Assembly: GCA_020466095.1 (NCBI GenBank)
Contig: CM035808.1
Location: 81,260,779 to 81,324,778, forward strand
Length of the DNA: 64,000 nt
Reading direction: 5' to 3'
From: Chlorops oryzae
Lineage: Eukaryota; Arthropoda; Insecta; Diptera; Chloropidae
The notes beneath the pieces are model-generated. The model was not told the DNA's origin, searched no databases, and was given only the letters and a program-made list of their open reading frames with translations. The position numbers and the translations under genes are program-made. Shown piece by piece: positions 21,034 to 31,880 of the stretch (positions within the stretch are counted from its first letter, which is position 1; each line of letters opens with the position of its first letter).

Positions 21034-21990
21034 GCGCTTTTGCCAACGGTTCGGTCGCTTTTAGATCAAGGTTCGCAGAGGAAATTTCTTACTGATCGAC
21101 TGCAGCTGCATTTGAATTTGCCAACGACTCATAAAATCTGCAACGTCTCTGGCATGGGTGGCCAATGCACCCAAATCGCGAAAAAGAAATGCACCATCAC
21201 GCTCGACTCGCCTCGTTCTTCGTTCAAGGAAGAAATCGACGCCGTGGTGTTGCCAAAATTGACCAATTGGCCTCCGGCCAAAAGGGTCTCCAATTTGGAC
21301 CCCCACGAGATCTCATGGTTGGACCTCGCCGATCCCCGGTTTATGAATCCAGCCCGCATCGATATGGTCATCGGGTCTGATATCATGCCGAAACTACTGC
21401 GGCCACGCGTCAAGATGAATGTCTTAGGAAGCCTTATTGCCCAAAATTCAATATTCGGATGGTATTTGAATGAGCAAATCGCCAGCGAATCCATCGAAGC
21501 GTTTACGACGCATGTCTCCTCCGGAGACCATCAGGAGTCACTTCACGAGTCACTCAAATCATTTCCAGAACAAGAGGAAGTTTCAGCCTCGCCTCTCCCT
21601 CTTCCAGAGGACATCTATTGCGAAAAAATATATTCGAAAATCACATCTAGAAATTCGGATGGTAGGCCCGTTGTGCGTCCACCGTTTAAGATCGAATTTT
21701 CTAAAGCCGCTCCTTGCTTGGACTCGTCGCGATTTGGAGCGCTGACGCAATACAGGAGCTTGAAGAAAAGGCTCGCACGGCAGCCACTTATGCGCGACAC
21801 CTTTAATTCAGTGATCAAGCCCGAGAGTACATCCACGAAGATACGAATCGCTTTCAACGCTATCCAAAAGACCTCTTCCTCCTTATCGCTGAACGATGTG
21901 CTTTATGTTGGAGCGGTGCTGCAAGCGTATCTGGTCTTTCGTATGATCAGCTGTGCATTCGTCATCCAGCAGTTCGATCCAGGAGGATTT
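21034..21990 (+). pseudogene. pol: BEL protease and N-terminal reverse transcriptase (truncated)
   Basis: The frame continues from gag into VRSLLDQGSQRKFLTD, the aspartic protease active-site region of BEL/Pao (DQGS in place of DTG/DSG). Further on come IDMVIGSDIMPKLL and GSLIAQNSIFGWYL, then the RT start (IEFSKAAPCLDSSRFGAL, LARQPLMRDTFNSVI) and TSTKIRIAFNAIQKTSSSL followed by SLNDVLYVGAVLQ. An internal deletion after NSVI removes the EYLxxxHM segment. The frame ends in IYIYIYYV from an ATATAT tract. The RT palm and everything downstream are missing. Confidence 0.85.
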
Positions 21991-23580
21991 TCCTCCTACA
22001 AATTCATATATATATATATTTATTATGTCCACTGTTATCCTATTCATTCTGTTGTATTTAAATAAAAATTTACTATGAATACACCTTACACTAATCGATG
22101 TGTGACTCACGTTCCTGCTGGGGCACTCTTTATTCAGAACGAAGAGAGAGAAAGAGAAACAAAAGACTCGGTAATAATTTTACAAAAAAAAATATATGGT
22201 GTGGAGGTAAAAAATAAAAGAAAGAAAGGAAAACGAAAGCTTTTATGTTTTTGCCCGGAAATTTAGGCATTTGAAATTATATGGATATTCTTCATTTTTT
22301 CTCACTCTTTTCACAGTAGCACCATCACACCATAAAAGTAAAAATTAAAAATAAAAAAAAAAAGGAATGCTAAATTCTTTTTCTTTATTTCTCCTTTATT
22401 AAAAATATTTAACGGGAAAATTTGAATGTCGATTTAGAAATTGCATTGCACTAGATGGGTTTCCGCTTTTATTAATTTACTGCAATTTTTATTGCTTTAT
22501 TCTTTTTCTGTTTTTTTATTTCTTATTTATTCAGAAAAACATCCTGATTATATTAAATGTTCTTTTCTTTAAGGATTCATACCTGGGATCCTTTGCACGT
22601 TTAAAAAAAGAAAAAAAGAATGGAAATTTTTATTTAGACAATTAAAAAAAAAGAAGGAAAAAAAGGTTTCTTTGTTCCGCAAGGACAACCTCTTGGAAGC
22701 TTTTTGAAGTTTGATTGCACGTCCAGAACGCTATTGCAAATCTAAAACTTTCTCAGAATGCATTTTCTTTTATAGTTTTCCCAACAGCAACTTAATAACA
22801 TTTCCCTACTTTCGATGTGTGGGTTAAGGTTTTTCACCATTAGTAAGTTGTTGTTGTGATTTTTCTGGAATCGTGTTTTACGCATCCTTTCCAGGAGTTT
22901 CCTACCTAGGAATCTTCATTACTGCCTGGGTAGTGATTCAAGGCCTCATCTTTGATGTTCCATATCTTCAGTTTTGATTTAATTATTTTTGAATTGCAAA
23001 TTTAAATTTTCTAACTGTAAAATTGCAACCCTGAAAAGGGGTTGGGCCTGTTCTCCTACTGTCCCTTTCCAGTCGTAATATCTCTTTCTCTTTCTCTTTT
23101 TCCGATCTGACATTTCACATTTTCCGATATGACATTTCTATTTTTCTGATCTTGTTTCCCTTCATTCGTAACAATGGCATACATTGCTTCCGCGAGTGCA
23201 AATAGTGAAAGTGTTTTTATAATTATTCTAAACACCAAATATAAACTTAAAACTAATCTACGAATACTTAAGACTAACAAAAAAAAAAACAAAAAAGGGG
23301 AAGTCAACGTGTGGGTGGATTCAGGAAGGTGAGTCTGGTAAAAAAAATATAATATATAATCCATTTGTTTTTTTTTTTTTTCTTTCTCTGCCTCATTTCT
23401 TCTTAACTTAATGCTTGTTTGTTTTCTTTACTTATAATAAGAAAAATTCATGTATCGTTATTTAATTCTGTTCACCTTAATTCTATCTTATAAATATATA
23501 TACAATTCATTTACATTTCATTTAAAAAAATTTCAATTCATTTATATTTCTATTGACAACAACAACAATGCATCATGTTC
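21991..23580. other. AT-rich stretch without recognised genes
   Basis: Contains A- and T-rich runs, purine-rich tracts (22140-22230) and short frames without conserved motifs. It could include the 3' end or LTR of the minus-strand BEL element beginning at 24527, but I found no LTR pair to support that. Confidence 0.5.
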
Positions 23581-24321
23581 TTAGCCGAAGGTGTCCAGGT
23601 CCGTGTAGCTCAAAGCGAGTCTTCTTGCGGGCGGCTCATTTCTATGGTTATTCCTTGCTTTCCGCTTTTTATTGCTTTTATTGACCTTTGGTGGTATTGT
23701 CTGGGTTGTTTGGGACTGTTCGTTTCGTTTTTTTACAATTGTTTTCCCTGCTACTGGTATTATCACCTGGTATCTTATGCCATTGACAAATTTTAAAAAA
23801 TGCAGGTTTTTTCCGGGCTGGCGGGTTCGTTCTGCTTCTAGAATTATTTTACGCAGGATCATTGGCAACCCATCTACTTCCTCGGTGTCTGTTAGGTGAC
23901 GTGGATAGATGGTTGGTTTTGTATCTATTGGTACGGCATGGTCAGTATTATATGGACCAAAATCCTCTAGATCTATATCATAGTCATAGCCGTCGAGGCT
24001 GAGCTCATCATCGGAGTTATGAATATTGAAAGCATCAGTATCTTCGAGCTCTGGGTTGTCTCGTAGGCTAATATCGCCTTCATTTGTTGTTTTTGTTGCC
24101 GTTGGAACCACTTGGTTGCGTGTGGGTGTGCTGATAAAAATTTCACGGTTTTGCATCGCAGCCGTCAGGTGTGCCCCCTCTCTTATGGTATTGTGGATGT
24201 GCAATAGATGCTCTTCACTGAATGGTTCCATTGCGGTATTCTGTAATGAGTTATTATGTGATTCCCCTTCTTTCCCCCTTGCTCCTTCTTCTTCTTCTTT
24301 TGGTTGTGTGTCTGTTTGCAT
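23581..24321 (-). CDS. Hypothetical protein, acidic N-terminal half and basic C-terminal tail
   Basis: Unrecognised. 246 codons from the first ATG (24321; the open frame extends 4 codons upstream without ATG). Features in order: Glu-rich start (PKEEEEGARGKEGE), a Thr/Asn-rich stretch, an acidic block (DDELSLDGYDYDIDLEDFG, about residues 105-125), a possibly folded segment (EEVDGLPMILRKIILEAERT, KNLHFLKFVNGIRYQVIIP, about 150-195), then a Lys/Arg/Asn-rich tail ending SYTDLDTFG. It lies 200 bp beyond the minus-strand BEL pol in the same orientation, so it may be a TE accessory protein. The uninterrupted frame in such decayed surroundings suggests it is young or selected. Confidence 0.5.
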   Translation of the reverse strand: MQTDTQPKEEEEGARGKEGESHNNSLQNTAMEPFSEEHLLHIHNTIREGAHLTAAMQNREIFISTPTRNQVVPTATKTTNEGDISLRDNPELEDTDAFNIHNSDDELSLDGYDYDIDLEDFGPYNTDHAVPIDTKPTIYPRHLTDTEEVDGLPMILRKIILEAERTRQPGKNLHFLKFVNGIRYQVIIPVAGKTIVKKRNEQSQTTQTIPPKVNKSNKKRKARNNHRNEPPARRLALSYTDLDTFG

Positions 24322-24526
24322 AAGAACATTCAATATACACCAAAAAAATTTTTAATTTTTAGACTAATATCTTTTCTTTTCTCAATTTCTTTTAGCATTC
24401 TCACCTAGTGCAATCTCATTTTGATTTGTTTGTTTATTAATGTGTATTATTAAATTTTTATTTATTTATTTTATTTTTTTATTTATTATTTTTTTTTATT
24501 TTTAATTTTCACCTTTATTTATTTGT

Positions 24527-25792
24527 TTATTTTGCTACGTAACAACCATCTGCGAATGTTTCACTTTGAACTCGGCGGCATAGGATCCGCTCGAAAGCTT
24601 CTAGCTCCTTTGCTGTCAGACCATGGCGATCCAAATTATGATTATGCGGACGACATAACTTTATTAATCTAAGCACATAGGCCATTGTTCCTTTCAGTGG
24701 ACGATACGAAGAAAATCTTTCGAATTTCATGACATGTCTTTCTGCTATGATGAGCGACGTCTTCTGGCTTGCATTTTCCTCATCCTCGTCTTCGGGCAAT
24801 GGTACTGGCTCCGTATGATTTGGCCAATCGTCCTTCTTCCGTTTCAAAAATACTGGGCCATTCGTCTATCCCGAAAATACTAAAAATCAATATTTTGGTA
24901 GCATATTGTGGCATCATCGGCGACATTGTCACTTGTCGGTTTCCACTCCCAATTTTTAATTTCCATCGACGATATGAAGCAAATCTTTCGAATTTATTGA
25001 GATTGCTTTCTGCTGTTATAACATCCTCATCCTCGTCTTCCAGGAATGGTACTGGCTCCGTATGATTTGGCCAATCGTCCTCTTTCCGTTTCAACAACGC
25101 TGGTCCATTCGTTCATCTGGAAAATTCTGAAAAATCATTATTTTGGTAGCATTTTGCGGCATCACCGGCGACGTTTTCAATAGTCGGTATCCACTCCCAG
25201 TTTTAAATTTAAGTGGATTGTGGGATTTCCGCTATTTTGTGAGCGAAGTAAGGCGTTTACCTTCTATGGCTTCTGGCGATCCATCTCAAAACTGTCTTGT
25301 AATCGCTCCATATTTTTGTCCCTTCTGGCATTATGGCATGTTCCTGAAGTATATTATCTTTGAGTCTCGTCCCGAGCACGGCTGCCTGCAAATCCAATCT
25401 TGATACTGAATCTTTCACCAGAGGGGCACATTTTGTCTTGGAGCACACCAAACTCGCGTTGATTGGCCCATTTGTGTCTATTGTTCTCTAGTAAGCTGCG
25501 GCTGCGAACGGTTCTTCACTTGCACCCACGAAAATGTGCAGCTAAATCGTCTTGGTGTCATTCGATCGGAAATAGAATGTTGGCAAACGGAATCTTGAAA
25601 CATATTCCATTTAATTACGCCCCTGCTCCCTCAAAACGTTGATTTCATCTAGAATAGGTTCATCGGATCTGACTTTACTTTTCCATATGCGACAAAACAC
25701 TAGCTTACAACCGACTGTAAAATAACTGAGGAATTCTAAAGGATCGAAGGTGGACATAATAATACTTAGTACTTGACGCTTTTTAGGGGTTT
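24527..25792 (-). pseudogene. BEL RNase H and connection domain with internal tandem duplication
   Basis: Reading on from the mariner scar: TPKKRQVLSIIMSTFDPLEF, RIWKSKVRSDEPILDEIN, then the RNase H block SKTKCAPLVKDSVSRLDLQA, IWSDYKTVLRWIARSHR, WEWIPTIENVAGDAAKC and DDWPNHTEPVP. A ~246-bp segment is then repeated, giving a second WPNHTEPVP-EDEDE block before FERFSSYRPLKGTMAYVLRL and LTAKELEAFERILCRRVQSE, the usual BEL connection before integrase. Several stops interrupt it. Confidence 0.75.
24779..25270. repeat. ~246-bp imperfect direct tandem duplication inside BEL pol
   Basis: CCTCATCCTCGTCTTC recurs at 24779 and 25025. The following ~180 bp match in order (GGTACTGGCTCCGTATGATT, GGCCAATCGTCC, ATATTTTGGTAGCAT against TTATTTTGGTAGCAT, GGCATCA-CGGCGAC), with substitutions. 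The right edge is approximate. Confidence 0.75.
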
Positions 25793-25944
25793 TATCTCAA
25801 TAAATACCCGCGTTTGACGACAGAGGGCATCCCTGAAAAAAATTTTGTGTTATCATCGTATGCCGCCATCTATTAAACGGCTTCAAAACAAATTTCAGAC
25901 TGCTGGATAGGAAAGTTAAGTTTTCGCAACCATTTGAGTAATAA

Positions 25945-26414
25945 GTGTTTTGTGATTTTCGCTTAGATCGAAAAAGAGCAAATCCGTTGGGTAATTCGCT
26001 TTTTGTTTTTGGATGGGGAAAAATTCGAGGAGAAAAAACAAAGCTAAATGCAGATTATGGGGACACTTCGCCATCTATGACCACAGTTAGATATTGGTTC
26101 AAAGAATTTAAACGTGGACGAACACCCGTTTTTGATGAGGAGCGACCAGGACGCCCGGCAGACGTGGGTACCGAGGAAATCATTCAAAAAGTCCAAGACA
26201 TGATTCTCACTGATCAACGAACGAAAGTTCGAGACGTAGCAGAGGCCACAGGTGCGTCGATCGGATTGGCAATGAATATTTTACATGATAGGTTAGTGAT
26301 GAAAAATTGTCGGCCTGATGGGTGCCGCAAGTGCTCACGGTGGACAACAAGCGGATATAGCTGTTAGCTTTAAAGCAGTGTCTGGAGTGACAATTTTTTG
26401 GGATCCGAACGGCG
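25945..26414 (+). pseudogene. Mariner transposase, N-terminal half
   Basis: Tc1/mariner helix-turn-helix region: YGDTSPSMTTVRYWFKEFKR, then GRTPVFDEERPGRPADVGTE, the conserved linker, and VRDVAEATGASIGLAMNILH. Past a short frame-disrupted stretch, FWDPNG is readable at 26394-26413, just before the Transib-like insertion. The start codon is unclear because the region upstream of 25945 carries stops. Confidence 0.85.
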
Positions 26415-28370
26415 CACAGTGTCGGATTTCGCTTTGCTAGCGTCAGTAAAACCCAATTTTTTTTTTTTAGTTTTTGAAAATATTTTAATGCCAATCGAAA
26501 AAGTAACGTACAACTGCATCAGAACAAAAAAAAATTCCAACAGAAGAAAAATATGGCACTGGGAAATTAAGAGAGAGAAATATAGCAACATTTTGTGGCA
26601 GAATGCACGGAAAATTTCCGCTTTTATAAGTTATATTGTGAGTTACTTAGTAGAGCTATAGTAATAAAATGTTTTTCGTAAACAGGCACATATATTAACA
26701 TAATATATATTTAATAAAATTTAATTTTAAATCATGCTTACATATTTAAAAAAATTTTGTAAATAATATGAAAAAAAATGGGTTAAAAAATTCAAATATC
26801 CATTTTCCAAATGTATGAAGTGACCTTATATCGCAAAATACAGGCAAGTGGTACTATACACGTTGTAAGGTGGTTCATATAGTAACAGAATCTGTAATAA
26901 AATCTGTCGGCATTTTGCGGCACCCATATACCATATCTCGAAAGACCGAATGTAGACGGAAAATTTCGATATAACAAAATTCTCTTACATTTTACGTTTA
27001 AAAATTTGTACAACTAAATTGGCATACTCTGTTCTAATTATTCGACGCATTTCAATTAAAATTTGTTAAGTTTAATTTAAAGAGGCTCTCTTTTCCATAT
27101 TCTACTGTAAAATTCTGAATAAATTAACATCAAAAACACTTTTCAATGTAAAAGCAGCCCTTTGAATGCGTGTGTATACATCATAAAATATGAAGAAGGA
27201 AAATGAAACAATGTAAAAAACAATTTCAAATGAAAAGAAAAAAACAATAAGAAAAAACATAAATAAAAAGGGCCGCATTTAAATAGAACTTTCAGGTTCT
27301 GGGGCCATATATCGAAGAGAGCCTTAAATGTATCTGAAGTATATTTGATTGGCCCGTGACCTTACATAAAATCTTTTTTCATGGACGTGAAATAATTAGT
27401 AGCTCCATTTTACCAATTGGTCAGATGCCTATATCAGCAGTTTGCGAAAACCCTTTGAAAAACCAAAGAAGAAAATAAGCCAGGAGGAATTGAAACTGCT
27501 CGATATTAATGAATCGGACAGCAAAAATGACTGCTGGTCATATAGTTCATCAGATACTCACTAGGAAAACAATCTTATTTCATTAACATTTTATATATAT
27601 ATAATAAAACACTTCGTTATTTCTTGTTTTCATAATCGATTTTACTTCTTTCTCTCTGAAACGACAGTGAAAAGTTTTCGGTGTTTTTTGCATTCACCCT
27701 AACATAAATAAAATTTATTTAGTTCCGAAATGAAGAAACTTCAATAAGAACTAATAAAAAGGTTTTAAAAAACAATTATCAACGAACTTGTATAGGCAAA
27801 AGATTGTTGAAGTGTACAAAAGTTTTAAACAGACGATTTAAACTACGCTTCTCGCACTATTCAGTGGGCGCCAGTCGAGTTTTTCTGTGAAAAAATTTTT
27901 TTTCACGCGAGAATAAATAAATTAAAATCATATTTGGTACCAAAATAAAGGAAATTCTGTAAGGATTACTAAAAAAATAAAATAAACGAGATGGACGAAA
28001 ATTTTACATGCAAAAACGGTCCCTAAAATTCAAAAAGTTGTAAATATTAGTTTTTTCCATCTTAATCGCCCCTACTATTTAATTTAAAAACCCAAGTTAT
28101 CTTAAAAATTTGTCGTGTTACTTTTTATACACTTTTGAAAATTTACGGCCTTCAAAACTTACAAAACCTTTTAATTTTTCCCAAAAATATCGAAAATTAT
28201 GAAAACTTGGTAACTTTGACACCCTGTATACTGCACAGCATAAAAAAAATTTGACCTACGTATAGCCCACTATTTAGATATTACTTGGTCCAAATTTTGT
28301 TTCTCTAAGTCAATTTTTACCAAAGATACAGAATTAAGAGACGCTAGCAAAGCGAAATCCGACACTGTGT
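26415..28370. mobile_element. Transib-like non-autonomous DNA transposon with RSS-like terminus
   Basis: 1956 bp bounded by perfect 30-bp inverted repeats (26415-26444 and 28341-28370) that begin CACAGTG. Flanks are CGGCG at 26410-26414 and TGGCG at 28371-28375, a 5-bp GC-rich target duplication with one C/T difference at a CpG. Removing the element and one flank restores mariner reading from FWDPNG to VILMDFLEGGRT. A CACWATG-like start and 5-bp GC-rich target duplications are established Transib features. No transposase ORF is seen inside; a 48-codon open stretch at 27420-27562 (KPFEKPKKKISQEEL, NESDSKNDCWSYSSS) is the only protein-like piece, unassigned. Confidence 0.8.
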
Positions 28371-28795
28371 GGCGTCATCCTGATGGATTTTTTAGAAGGA
28401 GGAAGAACGATCATTGGACAATAATCCAGTGAGTTATTGAACCACTTTGAAAAAAATTTAAGGAAACACGGCGAAAAGGAGATATTTTTGCGAAAAAAGG
28501 TGTTATTACCACGATAACGCACCAGCACATTTATTCAGGGTTGTCGCCTCCAAACTGCGGGAATTGCATGATAAATTGCTGCCAAACCCCCCGTTATACC
28601 AGACCTGGCACCCTGCGACTTTTTCCTGTTCCCAAACATGACGAAATGGCTCGGGAGAAAAATGTTGGCTCAAATGCGAAAGTCATCGCCGAGACGAAAG
28701 CGTATTTTGGAGAGTTCGACAAATCCCATTTTTTGGAGGGGTTCAAACATGGCAGCAACGTTGGGAGAAGTGTATCTTAATAACCGGGGAATATT
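28371..28795 (+). pseudogene. Mariner transposase, C-terminal catalytic half
   Basis: After the Transib-like element the frame resumes with VILMDFLEGGRTIIG. Later pieces, across frameshifts, read NMTKWLGREK, YFGEFDKSHFLEGF and RWEKCILITGEYFEN, the usual mariner C-terminus. The catalytic HDNAPAH block survives only as a frameshifted trace (CACGATAACGCACCAGCACA at 28511-28530). Inactive. Confidence 0.85.
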
Positions 28796-28817
28796 TTGAA
28801 AATTTACTTTTTTTTTA

Positions 28818-29870
28818 ATGGTGTCTTCTTTTCTAACACCGCCCAAGTATACGATGTTCTGATCAATTTTATAAAATTTCATTTTTAATTCAAATTTGTT
28901 TGAGGCCGCATCCCAGAATAGTCCCAAAACTTGTTGATCCTGTCATTTCGAAGGATAGCTTTTGAATTCGGTGCGCCATTCAATGCCATGACGGCTTCGC
29001 TTCATTTCGATATAAATCCTCTCAGCTCAAATCCTCCATTTCCATGTATTTTCTGAACTGCTTTCGATATTTCAATGGCTTTTTCCTGCGTATCGAAGTT
29101 ATCCATAAAAACGTCCATATGATGGTGCTCACATGTTGATTAAACTGCTCTGGGATTGCTTCCGGAATGCTGGTGGGCGTTTATTTTCATTACACGGATA
29201 GCTTAACACCACGAGCAGGCAGCTCCGAGTTTTATTTTCCTCATTTTAAATTCATCCGGTGATACGCTTTAATTCCTCTCCATAAAAAGCGTTGAGGAAT
29301 TCTACCACTCAGCTGGACAAAACTTGGTAAAACATTCTACAAATATCTGCGCTCACAACAATGATCCTGCTTCAAAAATTAAAGGGTATTGACGGCAAGG
29401 ATGAAATTGCTTGTAGCGCTTTCTGTAAGTTGTCATGTAGAGATTCCGTTTAGTTTGGCGGCGTCATCAAAAACTTATCTTATTTTCTTTTTCTCCCTGC
29501 TAGTATGAGTGACGCAAAAATGTGGTTAGTACCATTTCTTCTCCGAATTTTGGTCGAATTCTTCCGGTGAAATCTTTCGAGCATACCCCTTTTCAATATA
29601 TGCCTTGATGCCTTCTTTATAAGCGACATTCAAATCTGTGCTACGATTTAATTTTCTCTTCATTCCCTCTAGGCGGGCGAGTGCCATAGGATAGCTGTCT
29701 GCTAGTGTTACGTCAACTCTTTTCCACATCAGACCGGTATGGAATTGCTTAACAAAACGTTTCATGGTACAGTGAAGAATTTCCTTGGCTGGGATGTCAT
29801 CGTCAGATTCCACATGAGGAGCTGCACGTACGGCTATACTTTCAACATTAAAATAATCCAGGACCATCGT
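28818..29870 (-). pseudogene. BEL reverse transcriptase of the minus-strand element
   Basis: 29867-29526 is open: YFNVESIAVRAAPHVESDDD, LMWKRVDVTLADSYPMALAR, LEGMKRKLNRSTDLNVAYKE, KAYIEKGYARKI. Downstream, in shifting frames, come FDDAAKLNGISLHDNL, SADICRMFYQV and HMDVFMDNFDTQEKAI; the last corresponds to the Y-x-D-D palm, with the second Asp apparently Val. GGFELRGF, then VLGLFWDAASNKFELK, lead up to the mariner scar. Multiple stops; inactive. Confidence 0.8.
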
Positions 29871-30101
29871 GTAGATATCCTTCTCTTTTTCTTTACTTAC
29901 AAAGAGGTATGAGCGCGATGAATATGAAATTGACTTACATGGCCCATATACAACCCAACCTTATTCCGTGTTGCACGCGAAAAGTCCTTCTCCTTTTACA
30001 GCTTTAATGTTTGCAGGCAATCCCAACCAGGAGTGGTCCAGTCCAATAAGTAATTGCTGCGCCACAATGCAATATGATTTCACTTATTTTGACGTTGAAA
30101 G

Positions 30102-30485
30102 TCATTGAAGGTTCGGTCGCCGATCGGACCCAAACCATTGGATATTCAATTGACTTTTTCTACCGCGAACTCCAGTTTTCTGTGCTTTATTTTGGTCGAT
30201 CATAGTTATGGATGAACGGTCATCCAAGAGAGCGAAAAAATTGCCTTGGCATTTTTTTCCGTACAAGGTGACAGGCAACACCCTAAAAAAGAGCTTTTTA
30301 TTATTATCAGAGCAGCTCAAAACGGTTTGGTTGTTGTTCTCGGTGGAGGAGTTCGTCTGTGCCGCTTGCGTCGGAGTCTGTGTTTTGTCTCTCGGAATGG
30401 AGTTAAACATAACGATTCCCTTAAATCCCTCTTTTGCACACTGTTTCTTTTTCTGACACTCAAGGGTCGTGCATCCGACATTCAC
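30102..30485 (-). pseudogene. BEL Gag end and aspartic protease
   Basis: CTTLECQKKKQC is a Cys-rich end of Gag. VLSCSDNNKKLFFRVLPVTL is followed by ALLDDRSSITMIDQNKAQKT and LNIQWFGSD, the protease of a Pao-type element. The active-site Gly of DDGSS is Arg here. No ATG start; the stretch is an internal part of a Gag-Pol reading frame. Confidence 0.8.
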
Positions 30486-30489
30486 ACAC

Positions 30490-31880
30490 GAGAATCAATC
30501 TCGGCTTTTCTTTATAAATGACCATCGATCATCAAATTCCATATTTAGAAACTTTCGAATCTTATTTATTTTATGATTTGCCTTTCACATGGTTATCATG
30601 AGTTGCATGTAGCACTCGGCGTTTTAAATCATTGGTATTTGTATCTTGAATCAGGCAAATGAGATAAGCGAGTTCACATGACCAATTACTTAACTGTTCT
30701 TTAGTGGCATATGGCTCAATATTGGCTGCAATCTTATCCCACTCTAACCGCTTTCTCATTGGCAGTTTCGTAATGAATTCCTCTAATACACTAGGAGTGG
30801 CTATATCTTGTTCACCGTTCATGGATCTAAGGAACACTGATAGACTTTTACTTTCGTTGCAAAGGGTATTAATTTCTGCAAACTCTTTTTGCTTATAAAG
30901 CTAATTTCAACTAGCTGTTGATGATTCGCTCTGGCCTTCCAGAACGGAAAGTCAACTGATTAATAACATCGTTAACACTATCCGGCTGAATGAGCAGTGA
31001 TTTCGAAGTTCAAATAACCATACACTTCGGTTGATTGGCAATAAGCTGTTCAAAAAATTGCGAACCATCTGGTTGACCATTGAATTCAGGCAAGTATTGT
31101 ATTTTCCTCGGCATCATAAATTTACGTCCAGTGCTATTTTCCTTATATGCATCGGATGGGGCTTGCTGGCTTAAATGTTTGCATGGCGGCATGAAATTAT
31201 TCGAACGAACGGGCACTGTTGTATCGAAACAGTTCGAATTTGGGCTAACGGCATGGTAACACTCGGTACAGATGTCGGCTGAATTCTGCTGGCGTCAAAT
31301 GCATTCGCTGCTAGCTTGCGGATGGATACGTCGATGCTCTAACTGTATTATATGCATTTGCTGTGTGCGTCGGCAGAATGGTGACGCAGGCAATCAGTGG
31401 CGCCGATGCACAAATAAGATTATACCCATATGCAGCTTGCGTCGACGGCGTAGCGACGCTGGCAGTGGCGGGGAACGCTGCATTTATTGCTTCTGTGTAA
31501 GGCCGCTCTTGTACCGTTGTGCCTGTGAAAGAAATGGCAGCTGGAACTTTAACATTGGATATATTGAGGTTATGGTCATTTACTTCGCCTAATGACGATG
31601 CAGATTACAATTGCTGGCACATCCGTCTACGTTGAATAAGCTTTGCCTTTGTTTCTAAAAGCTGACGTTTCGGCGCTTGTTACCTCTTTTCAATGTCCAT
31701 AGCGCTGCCAGATTCTTCGGATGCTTACGCTTGAATACTACCTGAGTTGGTGATATTGCGGCTGCAGTTGTTTCTAGTGGCTTGCTGACGTAAACCTTCT
31801 TACTTATAGCACCCCTGTTTGCCGATTCCGTGCTTAGTACGTTGGCGTCTGAAGTTAAGGCTAGAGTTTGTTGCACTTCT
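30490..31880 (-). pseudogene. BEL Gag of the minus-strand element
   Basis: Fragments in order from 31880: LALTSDANVLSTESANRGAI and FKRKHPKNLAALWTLKRG, then an Ala/Thr-rich stretch (31590-31260), then MPRKIQYLPEFNGQPDGSQF (the BEL FxG-type Gag motif, near 31110), and VLEEFITKLPMRKRLEWDKI with LSNWSCELAYLICLI (near 30790-30650), typical of the C-terminal half of BEL Gag. Frames shift several times. The Gag start upstream of 31880 was not resolved. Confidence 0.7.

Larger units (their letters stand above)
18061..21990 (+). mobile_element. 5' half of a plus-strand BEL/Pao retrotransposon
   Basis: In order: LTR ending at 18581, primer-binding site at 18584, a ~1.1-kb leader, gag, protease and the beginning of RT, then truncation near 21990 in an ATATAT tract. 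No matching 3' LTR is seen downstream. The LTR end matches the inverted LTRs of the array, so both belong to related BEL families. The 5' limit of the LTR is not resolved; sequence between 18061 and 18150 could be LTR or flank. Confidence 0.8.
25795..28815 (+). mobile_element. Mariner-like element, split by a Transib-like insertion
   Basis: Flanked by TA at 25793-25794 and 28816-28817. Deleting 25795-28817 rejoins BEL pol in frame (VRKEDTIK followed by TPKKRQVL on the minus strand), which sets the boundaries. Terminal inverted repeats are not evident, so the ends have decayed. Without the nested Transib-like element the length is about 1.06 kb, short but near the usual ~1.3 kb. Confidence 0.75.
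24527..31880 (-). mobile_element. Degenerate minus-strand BEL/Pao element, interrupted by mariner
   Basis: From high to low coordinates: Gag (31880-30490), protease (30485-30102), RT (29870-28818), then after a mariner insertion (25795-28815) RNase H and the connection domain (25792-24527). Integrase and LTRs were not found. The protease and RT style (KLFFRVLPVTLYG, LLDD-x-SSITM, LNIQWFG) differs from the other two BEL elements here, so it is a separate lineage. Many stops and frameshifts make it old. Confidence 0.85.

Noticed and set aside
21034..21039. Stop-codon readthrough between BEL gag and pol
   Set aside because: The TAG before protease lies in a continuous frame, but two other C-to-T stops occur in the same gag, so decay explains it better.
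22000..23580. LTR of the minus-strand BEL element
   Set aside because: Expected somewhere downstream of 24527, but no TG...CA-bounded repeat with a partner copy could be found.
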